Assembly (NCBI RefSeq): GCF_000013885.1
Contig: NC_007964.1
Coordinates: 2,838,001 to 2,902,000 of the forward strand
DNA length: 64,000 nt
Direction of reading: 5' to 3'
DNA from: Nitrobacter hamburgensis X14
GTDB taxonomy: Bacteria; Pseudomonadota; Alphaproteobacteria; Rhizobiales; Xanthobacteraceae
A model generated the notes under the pieces. It saw only the letters and a program-made list of their open reading frames with translations. It was not told where the DNA came from and searched no databases. A program made the position numbers and the translations under genes. Shown here piece after piece: positions 9,156 through 16,792 of this stretch. The stretch's first letter is position 1; each line of letters begins with the position of its first letter.

Positions 9156-9782
9156 CTACGGTACCGAACTCGTCGCGCTCCCATGCAGCACCGCGCGATA
9201 ACCGGACCGCAACGCCCGCACAGTGGACGGCGGCGTGATCAACCGCACGTCCACGAGCGGCAGACTCGCTTCACGATAGCCGTCGAAGGTCCACAGCAGT
9301 GGCCGACCATCCGCAATTAGAAAACTGTCGCCGCCTGCCTGCACCATCGCGCCATCGGGTAATTCACTGAGCGGCATCGGCAGCGGATGCAGCCGCTTCA
9401 CGCGGCCGTCCAGCCGTTCCGCATGAAGCACAGCGTCGATCTCCGGCGCGCGCAGACCGCCGGCGCAATTGCCGCGCTCCCACGCGGAACGAAACGCGTT
9501 GGCATCCGCGCGACGGCAATGAAAACACGGACGATGCCCTGCCGCGAACGCCGTCGCCTCGTCGAGAAAGAACAGCTCGGTCCAGCTCCGCGTCGCCATC
9601 ACATCGCGGCGACGGCCGCGGAATTCGCAGATGCAGACGATCCAGGCTTGTGTGGTCCAGCGCCGCTTCAGCAGCGTCCGCGTCGCCGGATCGTGAATGA
9701 TGCCGCGGTTGCCGGTGAAGGTGCCGCGCTGCGGTACCGCCACGATGTCGCCTGAAGGCGTGACGCGGTTTTGCAGGGGCAT
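9156..9782 (-). CDS. Conserved hypothetical protein with CxxC motif
   Basis: A 208-residue protein without a function I can name. The core has RGIIHDPATRTLLKRRWTT, CEFRGRRRDVM, WTELFFLDEATAFAAGHRPC and a PCFHCRRADAN segment whose two cysteines could bind metal, a little like zinc sites in nucleic-acid binding proteins. Full-length relatives are known to me only as uncharacterised proteins from Rhizobiales. I chose ATG at 9782 because a GGGAGAG ribosome binding site precedes it; the frame is open for 11 codons more. It is followed upstream by gpt on the same strand. Confidence 0.78.
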   Translation of the reverse strand: MPLQNRVTPSGDIVAVPQRGTFTGNRGIIHDPATRTLLKRRWTTQAWIVCICEFRGRRRDVMATRSWTELFFLDEATAFAAGHRPCFHCRRADANAFRSAWERGNCAGGLRAPEIDAVLHAERLDGRVKRLHPLPMPLSELPDGAMVQAGGDSFLIADGRPLLWTFDGYREASLPLVDVRLITPPSTVRALRSGYRAVLHGSATSSVP

Positions 9783-9889
9783 GAAAGCACTCTCCCCGTC
9801 CCGGACGCGGCGCAACGCAGTTGCGCTGTTCCGCAGAGTCGGGGCCGTTGCAAACGCTGCCGTTGATACGGCCCCGGTTCAGCAACGGA

Positions 9890-10396
9890 TCACGCCGCGC
9901 CGTCGCGCAACGGCGGGGCGAAGGCAAGGTCGAGATCCCACGGGAAATAAATCCAGGTGTCCTGCGAGACCTCGGTGATGAACGTATCAACCAGCGGCTT
10001 GCCGAGCGGCTTGGCATAGACGGCGGCGAAATGCGCATCCGGAATCATGGCGCGCACCACTCGCGCGGTAGCGCCGGTATCGACAAGATCGTCGACGATC
10101 AGAAGACCCTTGCCGGTGCCGCCGCCGAGCTTCGCGGTCGCATCGGAAATGTCCTTCAGCACCTTCAATTCGCTTTTCTGGTTGTGGTCGTAGCTTACGA
10201 TACAGACGGTATCAATGACGCGGACGCCGAGTTCGCGCGCCACGATCGCCGCAGGCACGAGGCCGCCGCGGGTGATCGCGACCACCGCATGGAACGGCCC
10301 GGTCTCGTTCAGCCGCCAGGTCAGCGCCCGGCAATCGCGGTGGAACTGGTCCCAGGACACCGGAAAGGCCTTGCCGGGAGTCGTGTTTGCGGTCAC
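9890..10396 (-). CDS. gpt: Xanthine phosphoribosyltransferase
   Basis: A 168-residue type I phosphoribosyltransferase. The PRPP-binding loop LLIVDDLVDTGAT lies at residues 98-110, with the PPi loop TRGGLVPA at 42-49. FPWDLDLAFAPPLRDGAA at the C-terminus resembles the xanthine/guanine enzyme Gpt. It salvages xanthine, and probably guanine, to the nucleotide. Length is close to the family norm (about 150-165 residues). It may be cotranscribed with the MoaB/CinA-type gene 126 bp upstream on the same strand. Confidence 0.9.
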   Translation of the reverse strand: MTANTTPGKAFPVSWDQFHRDCRALTWRLNETGPFHAVVAITRGGLVPAAIVARELGVRVIDTVCIVSYDHNQKSELKVLKDISDATAKLGGGTGKGLLIVDDLVDTGATARVVRAMIPDAHFAAVYAKPLGKPLVDTFITEVSQDTWIYFPWDLDLAFAPPLRDGAA

Positions 10397-10522
10397 TTGG
10401 ATTTTTCCTCGTCACGAGCCACGAGCGCTCTCTTGCAGAGTACGCGCCGGCAACCCAGCCTCATCATATCCGCATTCCGGACCGGCGCGCGAGCGACGCC
10501 GGCCGGACAAGCGAAGGTCGGT

Positions 10523-11263
10523 TTACTGCGCCGCCTTGAGCCCCACCAGCATCGCCCTCACCGCGTCCATCGCCGCCGTCAGCTTGGCCTGATCGCGCGA
10601 GCGCACCACAAGCCTTGTGTTCGACTTGCCATTCTCGTCAAGAAACGGATGGCTGCCGATGGTGGTGTCCGGATGCGCCTCGGCGATCGCACGCAGCGGC
10701 GTGCCGATGTCGCCCTCGCGGCAATCGCCGCGCACCGATTCCGACAGCATCCGCTCGCCCGCTCGCAGCGTCGGCGCGACGATATCCATCATCGCCTGCA
10801 TGATCGATGGCACTCCAGCCATGACGATGACGTTGCCGATCCTGAAACCCGGCGCCAGAATGGTCGCGCTCTGGATCAGTTCGGCGCCATCGGGGATGCG
10901 CGTCATGCGCAACCGCGCCTCGTTCAATTCGCCCGGTTTCTTGTAGCGCTCCTTGAACCGCTCCACCACCTCGGGACGATGATCGATGCCGACGCCAAAG
11001 GCTTTTGCGACGCTGTCGGCGGTGATGTCATCATGCGTCGGGCCGATACCGCCGGTGGTGAAGACATAGGTGTACCGGGCGCGAAGCGCGTTCAGCGCCG
11101 CGACGATATCGGCTTCATCGTCGGCAACGATGCGAACCTCCTTGAGATCGATTCCGATATTCGTCAGATAGTCGGCGATGAAGCCGATATTCTTGTCCTT
11201 GGTCCGCCCGGACAGGATTTCGTCGCCGATCACCAGAACGCCCGCGGTGATGATGTCACCCAT
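10523..11263 (-). CDS. Competence/damage-inducible CinA-like protein (MoaB/Mog fold)
   Basis: A 246-residue protein whose first 170 residues form a MoCF (MoaB/Mog/CinA N-terminal) domain: GVLVIGDEILSGRTKDKN at the N-terminus and FTTGGIGPTHDDITADSVAKA for the molybdopterin-type binding loop. It lacks the C-terminal nicotinamide-nucleotide amidase half of full CinA, so it corresponds to the stand-alone molybdopterin-binding protein common in alphaproteobacteria. The domain binds molybdopterin in MoaB/Mog and hydrolyses ADP-ribose in CinA; which applies here is unknown. The start ATG at 11263 is preceded by CAAGGAGAGG. Confidence 0.87.
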   Translation of the reverse strand: MGDIITAGVLVIGDEILSGRTKDKNIGFIADYLTNIGIDLKEVRIVADDEADIVAALNALRARYTYVFTTGGIGPTHDDITADSVAKAFGVGIDHRPEVVERFKERYKKPGELNEARLRMTRIPDGAELIQSATILAPGFRIGNVIVMAGVPSIMQAMMDIVAPTLRAGERMLSESVRGDCREGDIGTPLRAIAEAHPDTTIGSHPFLDENGKSNTRLVVRSRDQAKLTAAMDAVRAMLVGLKAAQ

Positions 11264-11574
11264 AACCTCTCCTTGCCGTCAGCAGGACCGTTGTCCTCGC
11301 CCGCGGGACCTGCCGCGTCGTTAACGTGCGCGCACCGAGCAAGAACAGAAATTTTTGGCACGGCCAGGCTGCCGAATTCGGCAGCAACAGTAGCCATTCA
11401 GGAATAAGCCAGCTCCTGAGACGGCGGTGAGCATTCGCGATCCTGACATGACGCGCAGCCGCTCCAGCGTCAAGCCAGCGAAGGCGCGCCTCGGCGGCGA
11501 AAGCAGGTCGCCATGAGTGACCGGCGCCGCATCTCGTCGCGGTCGTTGGCATCGCCCGGTTACGACGGCAATGC
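11264..11574. other. Intergenic stretch without a recognisable gene
   Basis: I see no coding frame, RNA gene or strong hairpin that I can support in these 311 bp between the CinA-like gene and usg. ORFs crossing it have no family signature and poor starts. The upstream promoter of the CinA-like gene presumably lies here. Confidence 0.5.
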
Positions 11575-11874
11575 TCAATGCAGCCGGAACACGCCGTCCA
11601 CCGCACGCAGTTCCGCGGGCTTGATCAATCTCGAATGCGCGACCGTCACCGAGACCAGCGGTCCGTCGAGCCGCTTCTCCCAAAAGGCGAGGAAGTCACA
11701 CAGCACCGGGAATTTCGGAAACATATCGTAGTTCTGCCAGACGTAGCTTTGCAGCAGCCATTGCCGATCCGGACGGCGATACAGGATTTCCGCCGTCGTC
11801 AGGCCGTAGCCCAGCACCTGCTTGCGAAAGTCGCCCGAAACGCCGCCGGACTGCATGTCATGCTTCGAAACCAT
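11575..11874 (-). CDS. usg: Usg family protein
   Basis: A 99-residue member of the Usg-like family, found mainly in alphaproteobacteria and once described as related to phosphoribosylanthranilate isomerase. The conserved features are FRKQVLGYGLTTAEILYR, LLQSYVWQNYDMFPKFP, LCDFLAFWEKRLDGPL and the near-invariant ending AHSRLIKPAELRAVDG. Biochemical role is not established. The start is ATG at 11874: an excellent AAGGAGG ribosome binding site lies 6 bp before it, whereas the frame upstream (to 12075) has no conservation. A palindromic repeat sits directly before the ribosome binding site. Confidence 0.93.
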   Translation of the reverse strand: MVSKHDMQSGGVSGDFRKQVLGYGLTTAEILYRRPDRQWLLQSYVWQNYDMFPKFPVLCDFLAFWEKRLDGPLVSVTVAHSRLIKPAELRAVDGVFRLH

Positions 11875-11900
11875 GTCAAACCTCCTTAAGGGAGGCAGCG

Positions 11901-11940
11901 CTATCGGCAAAAGGTGGCGACCGATTTTGCGGTAACGCTC
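11901..11940 (-). repeat. Short palindrome with GTGGNNACCG loop
   Basis: The plus strand reads GGCAAAAG-GTGGCGACCG-ATTTTGCG flanked by GCGCTA and TAACGC, so a stem GCAAAA/TTTTGC carries the same type of loop as the larger dispersed repeats. It lies in the usg leader, about 15 bp upstream of the ribosome binding site. Confidence 0.7.
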
Positions 11941-12182
11941 CAATCCCTCGATGAACCCGCATTCGGAACCAGCGCCCTGACGGCCACCATCCCACAACGG
12001 GTCATGGAGAAAATGTGACGCGCGACGCGCCGATCGCAAGCCTAAAGTTCGACAAAATGTTGATAAATTCAACACTGGCAGCGACTTACCGCGTCTGCTA
12101 ACACTGTATCGTCAGGCGTTGAGATTGACGATGAGCGTTGATAGTCGCCTTCTTTGAGTTCCTAAAAAATCCGCTTCAGACC

Positions 12183-12211
12183 CTTGTCCGCCTCTCAGCG
12201 GCGGCTTATGT
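12183..12211 (+). promoter_or_regulatory. Candidate RpoH-type heat-shock promoter of groESL
   Basis: CTTGTC at 12183-12188 and CTTATGT at 12205-12211, 16 bp apart, resemble the alphaproteobacterial sigma-32 consensus (CTTGAA and CYTATNT). Transcription would start around 12218, just before the CIRCE operator. This is inferred from position and similarity only. Confidence 0.5.
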
Positions 12212-12225
12212 CCTGATCGGTCGCC

Positions 12226-12252
12226 TTGGCACTCATTGGCCGCGACTGCCAA
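12226..12252 (+). promoter_or_regulatory. CIRCE operator (HrcA binding site)
   Basis: The inverted repeat TTGGCACTC-N9-GACTGCCAA matches the CIRCE consensus TTAGCACTC-N9-GAGTGCTAA with the exact 9-bp spacer and one mispaired position between the arms. It lies 43 bp upstream of groES. HrcA repressor bound here would hold groESL low until heat shock; hrcA itself is not in the window. Confidence 0.85.
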
Positions 12253-12295
12253 ATTCAGAAATACCCATCGATCTTCAGAAACTTAGGAGGACTGC

Positions 12296-12613
12296 ATGAA
12301 ATTCCGTCCGCTTCACGACCGCGTCGTGGTCAAGCGCATCGACGCCGAAGAGAAGTCCGCTGGCGGCATCATCATTCCCGACACCGTCAAGGAAAAACCC
12401 TCGCAGGGCGAAATCGTCGCCGTCGGCCCCGGCGGCCGTGACGAGGCCGGCAAGCTGATCCCAATCGACGTCAACGTTGGCGACAAGGTGCTGTTCGGCA
12501 AGTGGTCGGGCACCGAGGTCAAGATCGACGGCCAGGACCTCCTTATCATGAAGGAGTCCGATATCATGGGTGTTCTCACCGATGCCGCTCCCGCCAAGAA
12601 GAAGGCCGCGTAA
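12296..12613 (+). CDS. groES: Co-chaperonin GroES
   Basis: A 105-residue GroES. It forms the heptameric lid of the GroEL chamber in the cytosol. The N-terminus FRPLHDRVVVKRIDAEEKSAGG includes the start of the mobile loop, followed by IIIPDTVKEKPSQGEIVAVGPG and the C-terminal LLIMKESDIMGVL. The AGGAGG ribosome binding site lies 5 bp before the ATG. It is the first gene of the operon, with groEL 174 bp downstream, and is preceded by the CIRCE operator and a candidate heat-shock promoter. The C-terminus is slightly extended with an AAPAKKKAA tail, as in other Bradyrhizobiaceae. Confidence 0.98.
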   Translation: MKFRPLHDRVVVKRIDAEEKSAGGIIIPDTVKEKPSQGEIVAVGPGGRDEAGKLIPIDVNVGDKVLFGKWSGTEVKIDGQDLLIMKESDIMGVLTDAAPAKKKAA

Positions 12614-12623
12614 CTCCCCTGCT

Positions 12624-12766
12624 CCGTCATCCCGAGGAGCCGGCGCAGCCGGCGTCTCGACGGATGAAGCAAAAGCTCCTCCGTCATCCTTCGGGGCTCG
12701 CCGCAAAGAGTGGCTCGCTCCTCACAGCCGAACCAAGTCGTTCGGCGGGGATGACGGGCTCCGAAA
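12624..12766. repeat. Palindromic repeat between groES and groEL
   Basis: The 174-bp gap between the two chaperonin genes is filled by an element that starts CGTCATCCCGAGG and ends GGGGATGACGG, with internal short stems such as GCCGGCGCAGCCGGC. It resembles the dispersed intergenic mosaic repeats of this family rather than unique spacer. Its transcript would fold between the two cistrons. Confidence 0.7.
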
Positions 12767-12787
12767 CATCCAAAGGAACAACCCAAC

Positions 12788-14428
12788 ATGTCAGCCAAAG
12801 ATGTCAAATTCGGCGTCGACGCCCGCGACAAGATGCTGCGCGGCGTGGACATCCTCGCCAACGCGGTGAAGGTCACGCTCGGTCCGAAGGGCCGCAACGT
12901 CGTGCTTGAAAAGTCGTTCGGCGCGCCCCGCATCACCAAGGACGGCGTCACCGTCGCCAAGGAAATCGAACTCGAGGACAAGTTCGAGAACATGGGCGCA
13001 CAGATGGTGCGCGAAGTCGCCTCCAAGTCCGCGGATGCGGCCGGCGACGGCACCACCACCGCGACGGTTCTGGCCCAGGCCATCGTCCGCGAGGGCGCCA
13101 AGTCGGTCGCCGCCGGCATGAACCCAATGGACTTGAAGCGCGGCATCGACCTGGCTGTGGAAGCCGTGGTCGCCGACCTCGTCCGGAACTCCAAGAAGGT
13201 GACCTCGAACGACGAAATCGCCCAGGTCGGCACCATCTCGGCCAACGGAGATTCCGAAATCGGCAAGTTCCTCGCCAACGCCATGAAGAGGGTCGGCAAC
13301 GAGGGCGTCATCACGGTTGAAGAAGCCAAGTCGCTCGAAACCGAACTCGACGTCGTCGAGGGCATGCAGTTCGACCGCGGCTATATCTCGCCCTACTTCG
13401 TCACCAACGCCGACAAGATGCGTGTCGAGATGGACGACGCCTACATCCTGATCAACGAGAAGAAGCTCTCCTCGCTGAACGAGTTGCTGCCGCTGCTCGA
13501 GGCCGTGGTGCAGACCGGCAAGCCGCTGGTGATCGTCGCGGAAGACGTCGAAGGCGAAGCGCTCGCTACCCTCGTCGTCAACCGGCTTCGTGGCGGCCTG
13601 AAAGTGGCCGCGGTGAAGGCGCCGGGCTTCGGCGATCGCCGCAAGGCCATGCTGCAGGACATCGCCATCCTGACCGGCGGTCAAGCGATCAGCGAAGACC
13701 TCGGCATCAAGCTTGAAAACGTCACGCTCGCCATGCTCGGCAAGGCCAAGAAGGTGATGATCGACAAGGAGAACACCACCATCGTCAACGGCGCCGGCAA
13801 GAAGGCCGACATCGAGGCGCGCGTGGCCCAGATCAAGGCGCAGATCGAGGAAACAACCTCGGACTACGACCGCGAGAAGCTGCAGGAGCGTCTGGCCAAG
13901 CTCGCCGGCGGCGTCGCGGTGATCCGCGTCGGCGGCGCGACGGAAGTCGAAGTCAAGGAGCGCAAGGATCGCGTCGATGACGCGATGCATGCGACCCGCG
14001 CCGCGGTCGAGGAAGGCATCGTGCCGGGCGGCGGCGTCGCCCTGCTCCGCGCTTCCGAGCAGCTCAAGCGCATCAAGACCGCAAACGACGACCAGAAGAC
14101 CGGCGTCGAGATCGTGCGCAAGGCGCTGTCGGCGCCGGCCCGCCAGATCGCGATCAACGCAGGCGAAGACGGCAGCGTCATCGTCGGCAAGATCCTCGAG
14201 AAGGAGCAGTATTCGTACGGCTTCGACTCGCAGAGCGGCGAATATGGCAACCTCATCTCGAAGGGCATCATCGACCCGACCAAGGTCGTGCGTGCCGCGA
14301 TCCAGAACGCGGCCTCGGTCGCGGCGCTGCTGATCACCACCGAGGCGATGGTCGCCGAGCTGCCGAAGAAGAACGCCGGCGGCCCCGCGATGCCTGCGGG
14401 CGGCGGCATGGGCGGCATGGATTTCTAA
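12788..14428 (+). CDS. groEL: Chaperonin GroEL
   Basis: A 546-residue 60-kDa chaperonin that folds proteins in an ATP-driven double ring with GroES. Visible signatures are [13 protein letters not shown] in the ATP site, the apical segment [35 protein letters not shown] (the chaperonin signature) and the glycine/methionine-rich GGGMGGMDF tail. Length is standard. The ATG at 12788 fits the family start [10 protein letters not shown] strong terminator follows. Bradyrhizobiaceae usually carry several groEL copies; the CIRCE element marks this as the HrcA-controlled one. The 399-residue antisense ORF is a shadow. Confidence 0.98.
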
Positions 14429-14457
14429 GAAGCCCTACACGCCAATCAGAATACAAA

Positions 14458-14488
14458 GGGCGCGGTGCGAACCGCGCCCTTTTGTTTT
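14458..14488 (+). terminator. Rho-independent terminator of groESL
   Basis: A perfect 9-bp stem GGGCGCGGT / ACCGCGCCC with a GCGA tetraloop is followed by TTTTGTTTT, 30 bp after the groEL stop codon. Confidence 0.93.
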
Positions 14489-14680
14489 GTGTATCGGCGC
14501 GATGTGGATCCTTCGACCGACCGACGCAAGAACTTCAGCCCATACGCCCTGTGCCCGCGCTCAGCCGTCACCGGCAAGACCGGGGCTATGGATTCCGGGT
14601 TCGCTCGCAAGATGCTCGCGCCCCGGAATGACGAACGATAGTTTGGCAATGCTGCCAGGATAACCGGCGGCGGCGCACTC

Positions 14681-15130
14681 CTACCCCTTCGCGAACATCT
14701 CATTCGCACGCTTCTGCAACTCCGCGTCGCTCACGTCCTCAATGTGCGTGCCGATGTACCATTGATTGCCGCCGGGATCCGTGACGCCGCCGGAGCGGTC
14801 GCCGTAGAACATGTCGCTCGGCGCCATGATCTCCGTGCCGCCGGCCTTAATCGCGGCGGCGTAGACCTCGTCCACGTTCGGCACATAGACATAAAGCATC
14901 GCGGGCATCGCCTTGGCGCGCTCGGACGCGTTGCCGATCATCACCCGCGCGTCGCCGATACGTAGCGTCGCGTGCATCAGCTTGCCGTCCGGCCGCCGCG
15001 TCGGCCGATGGACGAACTCCGCCTGGAACGCCTGCTGCATGAAGGTGATCACGGCCTTGGCATCGTCGACGACAAGATACGGCGTCACGGTGTGAAATCC
15101 ATCCGGAACGGGCTTGGCTTTTTCAGGCAT
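14681..15130 (-). CDS. VOC family (PhnB-like glyoxalase-fold) protein
   Basis: A 149-residue vicinal-oxygen-chelate fold protein of the PhnB/YdfQ kind. It starts with HTVTPYLVVDDAKAVITFMQ, has HATLRIGDARVMIGNASE in the middle and ends with GGVTDPGGNQWYIGTH, the usual second betaalphabetabetabeta unit. The family includes glyoxalases, dioxygenases and resistance proteins; this subgroup has no assigned reaction. I chose ATG at 15130 because a CAGGAGG ribosome binding site precedes it; the frame is open 12 codons further up. It is the last gene before the repeat and insertion sequence. Confidence 0.88.
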   Translation of the reverse strand: MPEKAKPVPDGFHTVTPYLVVDDAKAVITFMQQAFQAEFVHRPTRRPDGKLMHATLRIGDARVMIGNASERAKAMPAMLYVYVPNVDEVYAAAIKAGGTEIMAPSDMFYGDRSGGVTDPGGNQWYIGTHIEDVSDAELQKRANEMFAKG

Positions 15131-15277
15131 GATGTTTCCTCCTGCTTGCGGACTGCTGGGAGTCATGACGGAGTGACGCCCGCCCGCCTATCTCAACGCA
15201 CTGCCAGTGAAGGCGTTTCACAACGGACCGAGCCGACAGGATCGGCGGAACTCCAGCTTTGACAAATTCCGAGAACT

Positions 15278-15379
15278 GGAGCGTTTTCGAGTGAAGTGGA
15301 CACCGGTTCGCGTGAAGAAAACGCGTCAAATCAAACATAGAGCCCGCTTCTGATTCCATCAGAAGCGAAAAGGCTCTAG
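15278..15379 (+). repeat. Dispersed two-hairpin repeat, copy 2
   Basis: Hairpin 1 has the GTGAA/TTCGC stem around loop GTGGACACCG, and hairpin 2 is CGCTTCTGAT / ATCAGAAGCG. The copy ends in CTAG, and the insertion sequence begins at the next base; that CTAG is one side of its target duplication. Confidence 0.92.
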
Positions 15380-16681
15380 CAGGCTGTTGAAGAAGTCTCT
15401 GGCGCAGCGGTTCTGGGCATGATTCTCTTGATGCGGATGCGTCGAGGGGGGAGCGATGCGGGGAAGCGACGAACGGTCAGGCTCGCTGTTCAGCTATGTG
15501 GACTTGGAGGCTCGGATTCGCTCCGACCATCCGCTGCGAACGATCCGACAGATCGCGAACGCGGCGTTGAATGATCTGTCGAGGGACTTTGACAAGCTCT
15601 ACACGGCGTTCGGCCGTCCCTCGATCGCACCGGAGAAGCTGCTTCGGGCAATGCTGCTGCAGGCATTCTACGGGATCCGCTCGGAACGGCAGTTGATGGA
15701 GCGGCTGGAGTTCGACCTGCTGTTGCGCTGGTTCGTGGGCTTGGGCGTGGACGACCCGGTGTGGGACCACTCGACCTTCTCGAAGAACCGCGACCGATTG
15801 CTTGAAGGTGAGATCGCCGCGAAGTTCTTGAACGCGCTGATGGGGCAGCACCAGGTCAAGCGGCTGTTATCAAGCGAGCATTTTTCGGTCGACGGCACGC
15901 TGATCGAGGCGTGGGCATCGATCAAGAGCTTCCGGCGCAAGGACGGCGGTGACCAGGACAGTGATGGACCGGGACGCAACGCCGAGCGCAGTTTCCACAA
16001 CGAGAAGCGCTGCAACGAGACGCATCAGAGCACGACCGATCCCGAGGCACGGCTCTATAAGAAGGGCGGCGGCCAGCCGGCGAAGCTTTGCTACATCGGC
16101 CATGCCCTGATGGAGAACCGCAACGGACTGGCGGTGCTGGGTGGCGTGAGCCGGGCGACCGGAACGGCGGAGCGGGATCAGGCGTTGGCGCTGATCGACT
16201 GCCACCGCGGCCAAAGCGAGCGGCGGATCACGCTGGGCGCCGACAAGGCCTATGACGTCACCGCATTCGTCGAGGACTTAAGACGGCGTTCGGTCACGCC
16301 GCACATCGCCATCGACGGGCATTTGAGCAAGACCGGAAAGCCGCGCAAGACCGCGATCGACCAGAGGACTCTCCGTCATGCCGGATATGCCGTCAGCCAA
16401 CGCTGTCGCAAGCGCATCGAGGAGGTGTTCGGCTGGATCAAGGCCTCCGCCGGACTTGCCAAGATCAAGCTGCGAGGCCGCGACCGCGTCAACGCCACCT
16501 TCACCCTGGCGCTGGCGGCCTACAACCTGATCCGCTTGCCCAAACTCCTGGCAGCCGCCGCGTGAAACACAAGTCGTGCACCGTCAAGATGCTCGATCAG
16601 GACCCTGATGGTGGCGCCGCCCGCAGATCACGCTGACTCCATTCCATATCCGTCTCCGTGGGAAACTTCTTCAACAGCCTG
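15380..16681 (+). mobile_element. IS5-type insertion sequence, intact
   Basis: 1302 bp bounded by inverted repeats that begin CAGGCTGTTGAAGAAGT on the left and read the same on the minus strand at the right end. The 4-bp direct duplication CTAG (15376-15379 and 16682-16685) fits the YTAR target preference of IS5. One transposase gene with an apparently complete catalytic triad. The left target site is the last four bases of a dispersed repeat. No cargo genes. Confidence 0.95.
15456..16565 (+). CDS. IS5 family transposase
   Basis: A 369-residue DDE transposase that would cut and paste the element around it. The N-terminal DUF772-type domain (LFSYVDLEARIRSDHPLRTI, FGRPSIAPEKLLRAMLLQ, GIRSERQLMERL) is followed by an RNase-H-like core. 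Candidate catalytic residues are Asp146 (FSVDGTLIEAW), Asp263 (LGADKAYD) and Glu322 or Glu323 in RKRIEEVFGWIK. The frame is intact from ATG to stop, so the element could be active. It stands alone in the element, 76 bp from the left inverted repeat. Confidence 0.95.
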   Translation: MRGSDERSGSLFSYVDLEARIRSDHPLRTIRQIANAALNDLSRDFDKLYTAFGRPSIAPEKLLRAMLLQAFYGIRSERQLMERLEFDLLLRWFVGLGVDDPVWDHSTFSKNRDRLLEGEIAAKFLNALMGQHQVKRLLSSEHFSVDGTLIEAWASIKSFRRKDGGDQDSDGPGRNAERSFHNEKRCNETHQSTTDPEARLYKKGGGQPAKLCYIGHALMENRNGLAVLGGVSRATGTAERDQALALIDCHRGQSERRITLGADKAYDVTAFVEDLRRRSVTPHIAIDGHLSKTGKPRKTAIDQRTLRHAGYAVSQRCRKRIEEVFGWIKASAGLAKIKLRGRDRVNATFTLALAAYNLIRLPKLLAAAA

Positions 16682-16792
16682 CTAGGCCCTTTTTTTTGAC
16701 GAGGGGGCGGTGAACGAAAGTGCGCGTGGGCTGCTGCCCGTTCATGGGGTGATGTCGGATGTCCGGACGAACCGGGTCAGAGGTGAACCGGG

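Noticed and set aside
9821..11407. 528-codon plus-strand frame
   Set aside because: It spans gpt and the CinA-like gene in antisense and has arginine-rich, family-less sequence.
12791..13990. 399-codon minus-strand frame across groEL
   Set aside because: Long antisense frames are normal opposite GC-rich genes; groEL on the plus strand is certain.
14576..14640. Second terminator or repeat downstream of groEL
   Set aside because: A degraded inverted repeat (GATTCCGGG ... CCCCGGAAT) is visible, but it is too short and weak to call separately.
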